Shown piece by piece: positions 56,277 through 64,000 of a stretch of DNA of 64,000 nt. This stretch comes from Rhizobiaceae bacterium (GTDB lineage Bacteria > Pseudomonadota > Alphaproteobacteria > Rhizobiales > Rhizobiaceae). The notes under the pieces are model-generated. The model saw only the letters and a list, made by a program, of their open reading frames with translations. It ran no database searches and was not told the DNA's origin. The translations under genes and the position numbers were made by a program. The stretch lies in the NCBI GenBank assembly GCA_028281105.1, contig JANQKQ010000033.1:47708-111707 (forward strand), read 5' to 3'. The stretch's first letter is position 1. Every line of letters begins with the position of its first letter.

Positions 56277-59200
56277 CTATTCCACAATGAACAGCTCGTT
56301 GAGCCGGCGCAGGAACTCGTCCGACAGGGTCGGCCGATTGCCCGTGGCGGCGTCTTCATTCGCTCGGCGCGTGCCGCCCTGCCCCGCACTGCCAACGCCC
56401 AGCGGACGGCGGATCTGCACGCGGCCGTTGGTGGTGGTCTGCGACTGAGCCTCAATCCGCGCCTGCTCCTCGCGCAGCGCGGCCTGGCGCGCCTCTTCCT
56501 CCGCACGCAACCGCTCCAGTTCGGCCAACCGCTCGGCCTCGAGGCGTCGCGCCTCCTCCTCGCGGCGGCGTTGTTCGATCTCGATGCGCCGCGCTTCTTC
56601 TTCAAGCGCGCGCCGGCGTGCTTCTTCCTCGGCGGCGATGCGCGCTTCTTCGGCGTGCATCTCGTCCTGCACCAACGCAGCCAGTTCACGCAGGCGCAGT
56701 TCTTCGCGCGCCTGCAGCAGCTGGCGCTGGCGGCGCAGTTCCTCGTCGCGCAATCGCTGTCGATAGCGAATCCTGGCGTTGGTGCCGATGACGTCGCGGC
56801 GCAGCCGCTGCTTTTCCAGGATCGAGGCCTGCAGGATTTCGACCCTGCGCTGTTCGCGTTCATAGTTGCGGATTGAAAGGAACCCGGACAAGGGCTGCAC
56901 ATCCAGTTCGCGGGCGGGATTAGCGCGGTCGCCGCGCCAGTGGACCGAAACTTCCGGATCGGCGCCGGTGACCCATTCCTTGCCCGGGTCGAATTTCAGC
57001 ACCATACCGGCGTCGAGCGCGCGCGAAACCAGGTCGGCTTCCCCGTCGACGGTGATCCGGGTTCCCCGGGCCTCCAGCGCAATGTTACGCGCCTTGGCCT
57101 TGCCGCCGGTCACCAGAAACGGCACCGACAAGCCGGCCAGTTCAAGTTCGCCCTCGCGGATCACGGCCTCGACGATCGGCGCGACGCTCTCGTCCTGTAT
57201 CTCGAACCCTTCCACATCCACCTGTTCGAACACGTAGGGCAATGGCGACAGGTTGACGCCGGCGACGGTCGCCGCTTCGATATGCACCGTGCCGCCGCCG
57301 GTCAGCCCGGCGACCAGCCCGCGTACCGAACGGCCGCTGCCTTCCACCGACCCGTCCACGTCAAACCGGCCGGAAACCGCCGGCGCCAGGTCGAAGGTGG
57401 TGGCGGCAATGCCGGCGTTGGCGCCATCCAGCGAAGCCTTGATGGAGAACACGCCGGTACCATCGGTATTGCCGAACGATACCCCGCCGGTGATCCGCCC
57501 GCCCAGCCAGTCGGCTCCCGCTTCCTCGATGGAGACGTTACCGTTGGAGAGCACCAGCTTACCGGCCGCCGCGGTGGCGGGTTCGCCGATCCCCATATCG
57601 ATCTTGTCGGCGGCAACGGCGATCTGGCCGTCCAAACCGCTCATCAACGGCGGCCCGAAGGCGGTGTCGGACCAGACTTCCTCGCCAAAGTCCGCCATTT
57701 CCCGGCCGGTGCGCCCATGGGCTACTGCGGCAAACAGCGGCAGGCTCAAACGATCGGCGGTCAGTTCGCCGTCAATTGCGACATTGGCGCCCAGCGGCAC
57801 CTCCAGCGCCAGATCGCCGGCAAATTCGTTGCCGGCAATCTGGCCGGAAATCGATTCGAAACGAGCGCCCTGACGATCTGCCTCGACGGTGGCGGACACC
57901 GATGCCGGCATGCCCTCGCCTGCGCCGGGTATGGCCAGGCCCGACAGCAGCACCATCGGGTCGATGTCCTGCGCGCCTAAGGTCAACCTGCCGCTTGCCC
58001 GATCGATATCGCCTTCTGCGGCAAATCCGAGCGTACCGTTCGCGGTCAGCGTCGCGGTGGGCAGCATGGCGCTCACATGGGCGTCGAGGCCGGTGGAGGC
58101 GTGGCCTGAGAGCTCCGCCGAGACCTCCAAGGGTCCGTCCACCGCCACCGGCAGAACGGGCAGCGCCAGTTGCGCCAGCAGCCGGGCAGGATCCTGCTGC
58201 ACCAGGGATGCGGATATCCCCAGTTCAACGCCGGCCAGGTCATCGCGGCGGCCTTCAAAACTGATCTTGCTTTCGATGTCGGTGCCGCCGGCGCTGCCGT
58301 CAAAGATGACGAAGCCGCGCGAGCCGGCATCCGCGGCGCGGGCGTTTATCGTCACGGTCAGGTCCAGTTCGCCCAGCAACGCGGGGTTATCCGCAAAATT
58401 GTCGATGAACGTATTGGCGCCGAGCTTGTCGCGCAGGAAGCCGACGAGCCCGGATGGATCGGCCGCGCTCACATGCAGTTGGAAGTTGCCGTTGGGCCGG
58501 TTGAGCAGGTCGTCGATATGTCCGTAGCTGTCCAGTTCCGCGCCAAGGAAGTCGGTGGCGTCGAACTTCTTGACCGACACCGAACCGCCGGTCACCGTGA
58601 ACCGCGAGGAGACGTCACGCGCGGTTACGCCAAGTCCCTCCAGCACGCCGGCCGACACGGTGATGTCGAGATCGTGGTCGGATATCTCGCCGCTTCCGCG
58701 CTCGGTCACCAGGGTCTGGATGGCGCGCAGGTCGTCCAGATTGATGCGCTCGCCGGAGAGTTCGACGATCACCGCGGGGCGCGCGCCCTGCGGCATCAGC
58801 CGTTGCAGCTTGCCGCCAAGCACGGCGGAGCCCAGGCGAAGTTCCAGATTTTCCAGGCTCTGCTGGCGGTTTGAGATGGTCACATCGGCCGCAAAGCCGG
58901 TGGATTCCAGCCGGCGCAGTTCGGGTCCGGCTTCTCGTCCCAGCCACGCAGCCAGCCCCGTCGGCTGGCGAGAGGCCACGATGAGGTGCCCGGTGAAGCC
59001 GAAATCGTGTCCTAAGCCGACCTTGCCCCACGCCTCAAGCCCGGTATTGCCGGGCAGCACGGCCTCCAGCCACTCCAGTTTCCACCCCGGTCCCTCCGGC
59101 CGCAGCTTGGCACCGACCTCGCGGATCAGCGTATCGCCGGCGATCACCGCCGGCAGCTTCAGGTCGATCTGGCCGTTGACGGTGGGAACCGGCACCTGCT

Positions 59201-60209
59201 CGAGCACGTCGCGCAGCGCCGCCAGGCGCCGCTCGAGCCCCAAACCGCTCGACCCGCTGGCCTGCTCGGCGCGGGCGATCCTGTCGATGTCGATCTGCCG
59301 CCCGTCGGCGATGACGTTGAAGAATATCTCATCCTGGATGTTCGCCGAACCGCTGCCGGTTATCGTGTAGGGGTCGGCGCGATCGCCGATCTCCAGGCGA
59401 AAATCGGTGACGTCGGCCAACCGCGGGGTGAGCGCGAAGTCGCCGTCGACATGGACCGGCAGCGGCTGCGGGGCGCCGGTAAGCGGCGAACCGTCGGCAT
59501 TGGTCCGCCGCGCCGCCAGTTCGAACGCGCCGCTCCATCCCAGCACGCCATCGCTCAGCGCCACGGGGCCGTCCAGGGTGATGCGATAGGGCCGCTTAGC
59601 CGGGCGCATGGTCGCCTTGACGCGAATTTGGCCGCTGGCCTGCAACTGCCCGGTGGCGATGTTCAGGCTGGCGCGCTCGCCGTCGACGAACCCGTCCACC
59701 GCGATGCGCCACGGCCCGAACAGCGAGCGCGCCGAAGTCTCGCCATACAGCCGTTCGAGCTCGATCACCCGGCCGCCGGCCAGCCCTTCGATGCGCACCG
59801 AGCCGTTCTCGATGCGCACATCTTCGAGCTTCACCTTCTCCGGATCGACGATGAACTGCTGGCGATCGGTCCAGGCGATCGTGCCGTTCTCGTTGACGCG
59901 GACCGTCACCTTTGGGCGCACCAGGTTCATCTCGACGATGCGCACCTGGCTTTTGAGCAGCGGCATCAGTTCCATGTCGAGGGCGAACTGATCGACGGTC
60001 ATCATCGCGCTGCCGTCCTGATAGCGGCCGACTTCCAGCCCGTCGAAGGTGACCGAAGGCAGCGGCAGCAGGCGCAGATTGGCCGCGCCCTTGACCTGCA
60101 CCGGCTGGCCGATCACGCGGGAGGCCTCGCGCTCGAAATCGGCCTTGTACCTGGTCCAGTCGATGAACCACGGCGCCAGCAGCGCCGTGAACAACACGAC
60201 GACGATCAC
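56277..60209 (-). CDS. AsmA family protein with long charged helical C-terminal region
   Basis: A 1310-residue envelope protein. N-terminal membrane anchor VIVVVLFTALLAPWFIDWTR, then AsmA repeats (FEREASRVIGQPVQVKGAAN, ITVDGEADLV) with the C-terminal block FVLLD-like DVQPLSGFLSIRNYE. AsmA-like proteins form bridges that transport lipids between membranes. Unusual: about residues 1140-1260 are almost only Arg, Glu, Leu and Ala (RRALEEEARRIEIEQRRREE), a probable single alpha-helix or coiled coil. The frame is still open upstream; a CTG at 60239 with GGAG 8 bp before it would restore the usual N-terminus LYRLFVAIGS and is the likelier true start. Confidence 0.9.
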   Translation of the reverse strand: MIVVVLFTALLAPWFIDWTRYKADFEREASRVIGQPVQVKGAANLRLLPLPSVTFDGLEVGRYQDGSAMMTVDQFALDMELMPLLKSQVRIVEMNLVRPKVTVRVNENGTIAWTDRQQFIVDPEKVKLEDVRIENGSVRIEGLAGGRVIELERLYGETSARSLFGPWRIAVDGFVDGERASLNIATGQLQASGQIRVKATMRPAKRPYRITLDGPVALSDGVLGWSGAFELAARRTNADGSPLTGAPQPLPVHVDGDFALTPRLADVTDFRLEIGDRADPYTITGSGSANIQDEIFFNVIADGRQIDIDRIARAEQASGSSGLGLERRLAALRDVLEQVPVPTVNGQIDLKLPAVIAGDTLIREVGAKLRPEGPGWKLEWLEAVLPGNTGLEAWGKVGLGHDFGFTGHLIVASRQPTGLAAWLGREAGPELRRLESTGFAADVTISNRQQSLENLELRLGSAVLGGKLQRLMPQGARPAVIVELSGERINLDDLRAIQTLVTERGSGEISDHDLDITVSAGVLEGLGVTARDVSSRFTVTGGSVSVKKFDATDFLGAELDSYGHIDDLLNRPNGNFQLHVSAADPSGLVGFLRDKLGANTFIDNFADNPALLGELDLTVTINARAADAGSRGFVIFDGSAGGTDIESKISFEGRRDDLAGVELGISASLVQQDPARLLAQLALPVLPVAVDGPLEVSAELSGHASTGLDAHVSAMLPTATLTANGTLGFAAEGDIDRASGRLTLGAQDIDPMVLLSGLAIPGAGEGMPASVSATVEADRQGARFESISGQIAGNEFAGDLALEVPLGANVAIDGELTADRLSLPLFAAVAHGRTGREMADFGEEVWSDTAFGPPLMSGLDGQIAVAADKIDMGIGEPATAAAGKLVLSNGNVSIEEAGADWLGGRITGGVSFGNTDGTGVFSIKASLDGANAGIAATTFDLAPAVSGRFDVDGSVEGSGRSVRGLVAGLTGGGTVHIEAATVAGVNLSPLPYVFEQVDVEGFEIQDESVAPIVEAVIREGELELAGLSVPFLVTGGKAKARNIALEARGTRITVDGEADLVSRALDAGMVLKFDPGKEWVTGADPEVSVHWRGDRANPARELDVQPLSGFLSIRNYEREQRRVEILQASILEKQRLRRDVIGTNARIRYRQRLRDEELRRQRQLLQAREELRLRELAALVQDEMHAEEARIAAEEEARRRALEEEARRIEIEQRRREEEARRLEAERLAELERLRAEEEARQAALREEQARIEAQSQTTTNGRVQIRRPLGVGSAGQGGTRRANEDAATGNRPTLSDEFLRRLNELFIVE

Positions 60210-60295
60210 GCTGCCGATGGCGACAAACAGACGATACAGCGGTTCAACTCCAATCGTGCGGGCTCATAAAGACGAACGCGCGGGCGGCGGGCAAA

Positions 60296-61708
60296 TCAGT
60301 CCAGCGCCAACACCTTGCCCGGGTTCATGATGCTATCGGGGTCGATGGCCGTTTTTATGGCGGCCATCACGTCGGCGCCGGCCCCATGCTCGAAACGAAT
60401 GTAGCGGCGCTTGCCCTGGCCCACCCCATGCTCGCCGGTGCAGGTGCCGTCCATCGCCAGCGCGCGCATGGCCATGCGCTCGGCCAGCGCCTCGGCGCGG
60501 GCCACCTCCTCGGCGTCGGCGGGATCGACCGCCAGGGACGAATGGAAGTTGCCGTCGCCCACATGGCCGACGATCGGACCGTACAGCCCAGATTGCGTGA
60601 TATCGGCGGCCGTCTCGGCGACACAGTCGGCCAATCGCGAAATCGGCACGCATACATCGGTCACGACGAACTCCTTGCCCGGCGCGGACGCCTTGACCGC
60701 CCAAAAGCCGTCGTGGCGGGCCTGCCACAGCCGGTTGCGATCCTCGGTGCTGGTGACCCATTCGAACCCGCTGCCGCCATTGTCGTCGGCGATCTCGCCG
60801 AACAGCTCCGCCTGTTCGCGCACGCCAGCCTCGGTTCCGTGGAACTCCAGCAGCAGCAGCGGGGCCAGCGGGTAGTCGAGTTTCGAATAGGCGTTGATGG
60901 CGGCCACCGAGGCGGCGTCGAGCAGTTCGATGCGCGCCATCGGGATACCGCACTGCATGGCCGCGATCGTAGTCTTGCAGGCGCCTTCGACATCTTTGAA
61001 CGAGCAGATCGCCGCGGAAATCGATTCGGGGATGCCGTACAGGCGCAGCGTCAATTCGGTGATCACGCCCAGCGTGCCTTCCGAGCCCACCAGCAGCCGG
61101 GTCAGATCGTATCCGGCCGACGACTTGCGCGCCCGCTTGGCGGTGGTCACCACCCTGCCGTCGGGCATTACCGCGGTCAGGTTCACCACATTGTCGCGCA
61201 TCGTGCCGTAGCGCACCGCATTGGTGCCTGAAGCCCGCGTCGCCGCCATGCCGCCCAGCGACGCGTCGGCGCCCGGGTCGATCGGGAAGAACAGCCCGGT
61301 GTCGCGCAGATGCTCGTTGAGCGCCTTGCGCGTGACACCCGCCTGAACGGTGGCGTCCAGGTCCTCGGCGTTGACGGCCAGGATGGCGTTCATCTCGCTC
61401 AGGTCGATCGAAATGCCGCCGGCCGGCGCATTGACCCCGCCTTCGAGCGAGGTGCCGGTGCCGAACGGGATGATCGGCACGAGATGCTCGGCGCAAACGC
61501 GCACGATCTCGCGCACCTCGTCGCTCGAGTGCGCGAAGATCACCGCGTCCGGCCACTGGCCGGGAACATAGGTCGTCGTGTGCGCGTGCTGCTCGCGCAG
61601 CGAGTTCGACGTCTTCAGCCGCTCGCCGAATCGCTGGCGCAAAACGCCCAGCGCCGTGGCGATCCCCTGCTCGTTGCGCACCAGCGGCTCGAGGTCGGCC
61701 AGCGCCAT
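60296..61708 (-). CDS. FAD-linked oxidase, GlcD / D-lactate dehydrogenase type
   Basis: A 470-residue FAD-binding oxidase: VRIVCAEHLV-PIIPFGTGTSLEGGVNAPAG and SIDLSEMNAILAVNAEDLDA form the PCMH FAD site (GTGTS). Then AKRARKSSAGYDLTRLLVGS and TLGVITELTLRLYGIPES. The C-terminal cap ends CTGEHGVGQGKRRYIRFEHG, the family His-Gly signature, followed by DPDSIMNPGKVL. It oxidises glycolate, D-lactate or a related 2-hydroxy acid. It stands alone here, without GlcE/F genes adjacent. Start ATG at 61708. Confidence 0.9.
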   Translation of the reverse strand: MALADLEPLVRNEQGIATALGVLRQRFGERLKTSNSLREQHAHTTTYVPGQWPDAVIFAHSSDEVREIVRVCAEHLVPIIPFGTGTSLEGGVNAPAGGISIDLSEMNAILAVNAEDLDATVQAGVTRKALNEHLRDTGLFFPIDPGADASLGGMAATRASGTNAVRYGTMRDNVVNLTAVMPDGRVVTTAKRARKSSAGYDLTRLLVGSEGTLGVITELTLRLYGIPESISAAICSFKDVEGACKTTIAAMQCGIPMARIELLDAASVAAINAYSKLDYPLAPLLLLEFHGTEAGVREQAELFGEIADDNGGSGFEWVTSTEDRNRLWQARHDGFWAVKASAPGKEFVVTDVCVPISRLADCVAETAADITQSGLYGPIVGHVGDGNFHSSLAVDPADAEEVARAEALAERMAMRALAMDGTCTGEHGVGQGKRRYIRFEHGAGADVMAAIKTAIDPDSIMNPGKVLALD

Positions 61709-61882
61709 TTACTTCCTCCTCGCGTGGATTTCGCCCAAGCAATACAGCCGATGGCGGAAAAATCCATTCAAAAATCCGCTCAACCCGTCCTAGGACCCGC
61801 TCTAGCCCTCGCAATTTTCGAAACGATATCCTAGGGTTGCGCCGCATCGCGTCGCGACGCCCGGTTCAAGCGCTGGCAATCC

Positions 61883-63514
61883 ATGCCCGAGATTCTCAAC
61901 AGACTGCCGTCGATCATCGTGCGTTGGGTCGAACCCAATCTGCGGCAGTATTGGGCGACCCGCCAGCCGCTGTTGTGGGTATTGGCCCTGGTGATCGGTC
62001 TGACGGTCTCGGTCGCCATCATCATCTTCCGCGAGATGATCGGCTACGTTCAGTTGATCTGGCTGGGCGACCGGTCGGAGAATGTCGCTTCCGCCGCGCG
62101 CCTGCTGCCCTGGTATGTGGTCTTCCTAGCGCCCGTCGTCGGCGGCGTGGTCGTGGGCTGGTGCCTGACCTATCTGCTGCCGATGCGGCGCACCGGCGGG
62201 GTCGCCGACGTGATCGAGGCGCGCGCGCTGGGCGGGCGTCACATCGAGCTCAAGCCGGCGCTCTATTCGGCGCTCACCACGATCATCTCGCTGGGTTCGG
62301 GCGCATCGGCCGGCCGCGAAGGCCCGGTGGTTCATCTGGGCGCGGCGATCTCGACCAGCTTTTCGCGCCTGTTCCGCCTGCCCGATTTGTCCGGGCGCAC
62401 GCTACTGGCGTGCGGGGTGGCGAGCGCGGTATCGGCCTCGTTCAACGCGCCGATCGCCGGGGTGCTGTTCGCGCACGAAGTCATCTTGGGCCATTACGGC
62501 ATGCGCGCCTTCGTGCCGATCGTGATTTCCTCGGTCGGCGGCACCTTGATTTCACGCATCTGGTTCGGCGACATCGCCGCCTTCGACATTCCCGAATACC
62601 AGATCACCTCGTTCTGGGAGTTCCCCGCTTTCGCACTGTTGGGCGTGGTATGCGCGCTGGTCTCGATCCTGTTCCAGTTCGCCGTCATCTCCACCGACTA
62701 TGTGGCGCGCAACATCACCATTCCGCTGTTCGCACGCCCGATCATCGGCGGCGTAGCGATCGGCGCGATCGCGGTGGTCTTCCCCGAAGTCCTGGGCGTC
62801 GGCTACGAGGCCACCGACATGGCGCTGAAGAACCAGCTCGGCATCGGGCTGATGTTCGCGCTGATCATCGCCAAGACCGCGGCGACCGCGATTACGCTGG
62901 CTTCCCGGTTCGGCGGCGGCATCTTCTCGCCGGCGCTCTATCTGGGCGCGATGACCGGCGGCACCTTCGGGTTGATCGCGGCGCTGGCGGTCCCCGACAT
63001 GGCATCCAGCCAGGGCCTGTACGCTATTCTAGGCATGGGCGCGGTGGCCGCCGCCGTGCTCGGCGCGCCGATCTCGACCACGGTTATCGTGTTCGAGCTG
63101 ACCGGCGGCTATGCGCTGACCATCGCGCTGCTGCTGACGGTGTCGATCTCCAACGGCATCAACTACGCCATCCACGGCCACTCGATCTTCCAGTGGCAGC
63201 TGGAGATGCGCGGCCTGTTCATCCAGGACGGCCCGCACCGCTATATGATGCGCACCAAGCGGGTGCGCGATTTCATGGAGCCGCTGGGCGAGGACGACGA
63301 CGATCTGGAAGCGGCCGAGGACCTGCCCCGTCTGCGCCCCACCGACACGCTGGAGGCGGCGCTGCGCATGTTCGACACCGGCTCGCATTCCTCGCTGCCG
63401 GTGGTCGACGAGCACGACGAAACCAAGCTGGTCGCCTGGGCCCACCAGGTGCACGCGCTACGCTACTTCAACTCCGCGCTGATCGAGGCGGCGGAGGAAG
63501 AGCACCAGCATTAG
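61883..63514 (+). CDS. CLC family chloride transport protein with CBS domain
   Basis: A 543-residue CLC protein with the selectivity loop GSGASAGREGPVVHLGAAIS (gating Glu146) and FNAPIAGVLFAHEVILGHYG. Near the C-terminus it has a CBS-type domain (VRDFMEPLGEDDDD, DTGSHSSLPVVDEHDE, TKLVAWAHQ). The region of the intracellular proton glutamate reads FAHEV: the residue corresponding to E203 of the E. coli antiporter is Val200, as in CLC channels. The loop GSGIP is TGGVAD. Coupled H+/Cl- exchange is therefore uncertain. ATG 61883. Confidence 0.9.
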   Translation: MPEILNRLPSIIVRWVEPNLRQYWATRQPLLWVLALVIGLTVSVAIIIFREMIGYVQLIWLGDRSENVASAARLLPWYVVFLAPVVGGVVVGWCLTYLLPMRRTGGVADVIEARALGGRHIELKPALYSALTTIISLGSGASAGREGPVVHLGAAISTSFSRLFRLPDLSGRTLLACGVASAVSASFNAPIAGVLFAHEVILGHYGMRAFVPIVISSVGGTLISRIWFGDIAAFDIPEYQITSFWEFPAFALLGVVCALVSILFQFAVISTDYVARNITIPLFARPIIGGVAIGAIAVVFPEVLGVGYEATDMALKNQLGIGLMFALIIAKTAATAITLASRFGGGIFSPALYLGAMTGGTFGLIAALAVPDMASSQGLYAILGMGAVAAAVLGAPISTTVIVFELTGGYALTIALLLTVSISNGINYAIHGHSIFQWQLEMRGLFIQDGPHRYMMRTKRVRDFMEPLGEDDDDLEAAEDLPRLRPTDTLEAALRMFDTGSHSSLPVVDEHDETKLVAWAHQVHALRYFNSALIEAAEEEHQH

Positions 63515-63533
63515 GATCAGCGTCTGCCGCGTT

Positions 63534-63837
63534 ACCCCCCTCTGTCCCTACGGGAAATCTTCCCCGCAAGGGGAGATTGGTGCCAGCTTCGCCGCCTCCT
63601 CCAGCCGTCATCCTGACGCAGGTCAGGATCCAGGTGCGCTTCGGCAAGTTCGTGGTTTGCCGGGGAGTGGCGGGCCGACAACCGTGCATCGATACGCCTC
63701 GCCAAGCGCAACCGGCACCGAGCAAGCGGTAATGCACCTGGATTCCGGCCTTCGCCGGAATGACGGAGGGTGAGGTTGGCGCGCTGGCCCAATCTCCCCC
63801 CTTGCGGGGGAGATGTCCCGAAGGGACAGAGGGGGGT
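63534..63837. repeat. 304-bp nested inverted repeat (dispersed palindromic intergenic element)
   Basis: Two arm pairs are nested. The outer pair is 63534-63580 (ACCCCCC...GGAGATTGG) and 63789-63837 (CCAATCTCCCC...GGGGGGT). The inner pair is 63605-63637 (CCGTCATCCTGACG...CCAGGTGC) and 63734-63766 (GCACCTGGATTCCGG...TGACGG). Each arm is itself an imperfect palindrome with GC-rich loops. Both motif classes, CCCTCTGTCCC/GGGGAGATTGG and GTCATTCCGGCG/GGAATCCAG, are recognised from dispersed intergenic repeats in alpha- and betaproteobacteria. The centre 63638-63733 shows no gene. The element occupies most of the 63515-63940 gap. Confidence 0.8.
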
Positions 63838-63940
63838 GAGCGGGATTAGCACGGCCTTTCGCGATAAGACGCAAAAAACTTATCCCCGTCCTCTGCGCCT
63901 GCCGTATCCTCCCCCGTATCGCCGTCTCACGCAAACGCCA

Positions 63941-64000
63941 ATGGGATCCGTGGCCATCTGGGAGCCGGCGACAGCGGAGCCGGAGACCTTGCCGCGGCGG
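63941..64000 (+). CDS. Possible start of a protein-coding gene, cut by right edge
   Basis: ATG 63941 opens a plus-strand frame of at least 20 codons, beginning MGSVAIWEPATAEP, to the end of the window with no stop. A GTG at 63950 is an alternative start. No Shine-Dalgarno is apparent, and no family is recognisable from so short a stretch. Confidence 0.25.
   Translation, partial: MGSVAIWEPATAEPETLPRR

Overview
The window is chromosomal, GC-rich DNA of an alphaproteobacterium, most likely a member of the Hyphomicrobiales (Rhizobiales). The case rests on a circularly permuted two-piece tmRNA gene beside the ClpX adaptor gene sspB, the run thyA-folA-hflK-hflC-DUF2065-degP with a nearby divergent serB/miaA pair, a heterotetrameric sarcosine oxidase operon, Hyphomicrobiales-type AsmA and DUF2853 proteins, and the dispersed palindromic repeats at the right end. 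I see no IS element, prophage, CRISPR array or plasmid backbone. This is mostly core chromosome with a few accessory genes.

Left part (1-8.1 kb): a class II deacetylase (acetylpolyamine amidohydrolase type), cut by the left edge, diverges from a LysR regulator. They are followed by tRNA-Ala(CGC) and a four-gene dipeptide/oligopeptide-type ABC importer (binding protein, two permeases, one double ATPase).

8.2-20.3 kb is a C1/methyl and sulfur metabolism stretch, almost all on the minus strand: metY, an alpha/beta hydrolase, a FadN-like beta-oxidation fusion, a GST, and soxB-soxD-soxA-soxG. A DmdA-family (DMSP demethylase-like) gene lies beyond a small secreted-protein gene. Demethylation and sarcosine oxidation both feed tetrahydrofolate C1 units, and MetY can assimilate methanethiol, so these genes could form a methylated-osmolyte network (inference).

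20.3-38.7 kb holds housekeeping and accessory singletons: PhzF, an M32 carboxypeptidase, a nuclease/phosphatase, an AraC regulator, hydrolases, ilvC, a flavin monooxygenase, pdxJ, a hybrid histidine kinase, a RecD-like helicase, an MFS carrier, an agmatinase-like enzyme, a possibly leaderless arsR-arsC pair and a TetR regulator.

38.7-44 kb: a lysE exporter gene, then (on the minus strand, read right to left) an operon ilvB-ilvA-like-eamA-ilvN. It is preceded by a good promoter, a short Ile/Leu/Val leader peptide and an intrinsic terminator, which is the architecture of transcription attenuation. The ketobutyrate-forming dehydratase and an exporter-type DMT protein sit between the two acetolactate synthase subunits.

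44-64 kb: an aquaporin, a diguanylate cyclase, miaA/serB, degP, DUF2065, hflC-hflK, folA-thyA, small proteins, ssrA with its promoter, sspB, a giant AsmA protein with a charged helical tail, a GlcD-like flavin oxidase, a CLC chloride-transport protein, and a 304-bp nested inverted repeat in the largest non-coding stretch.
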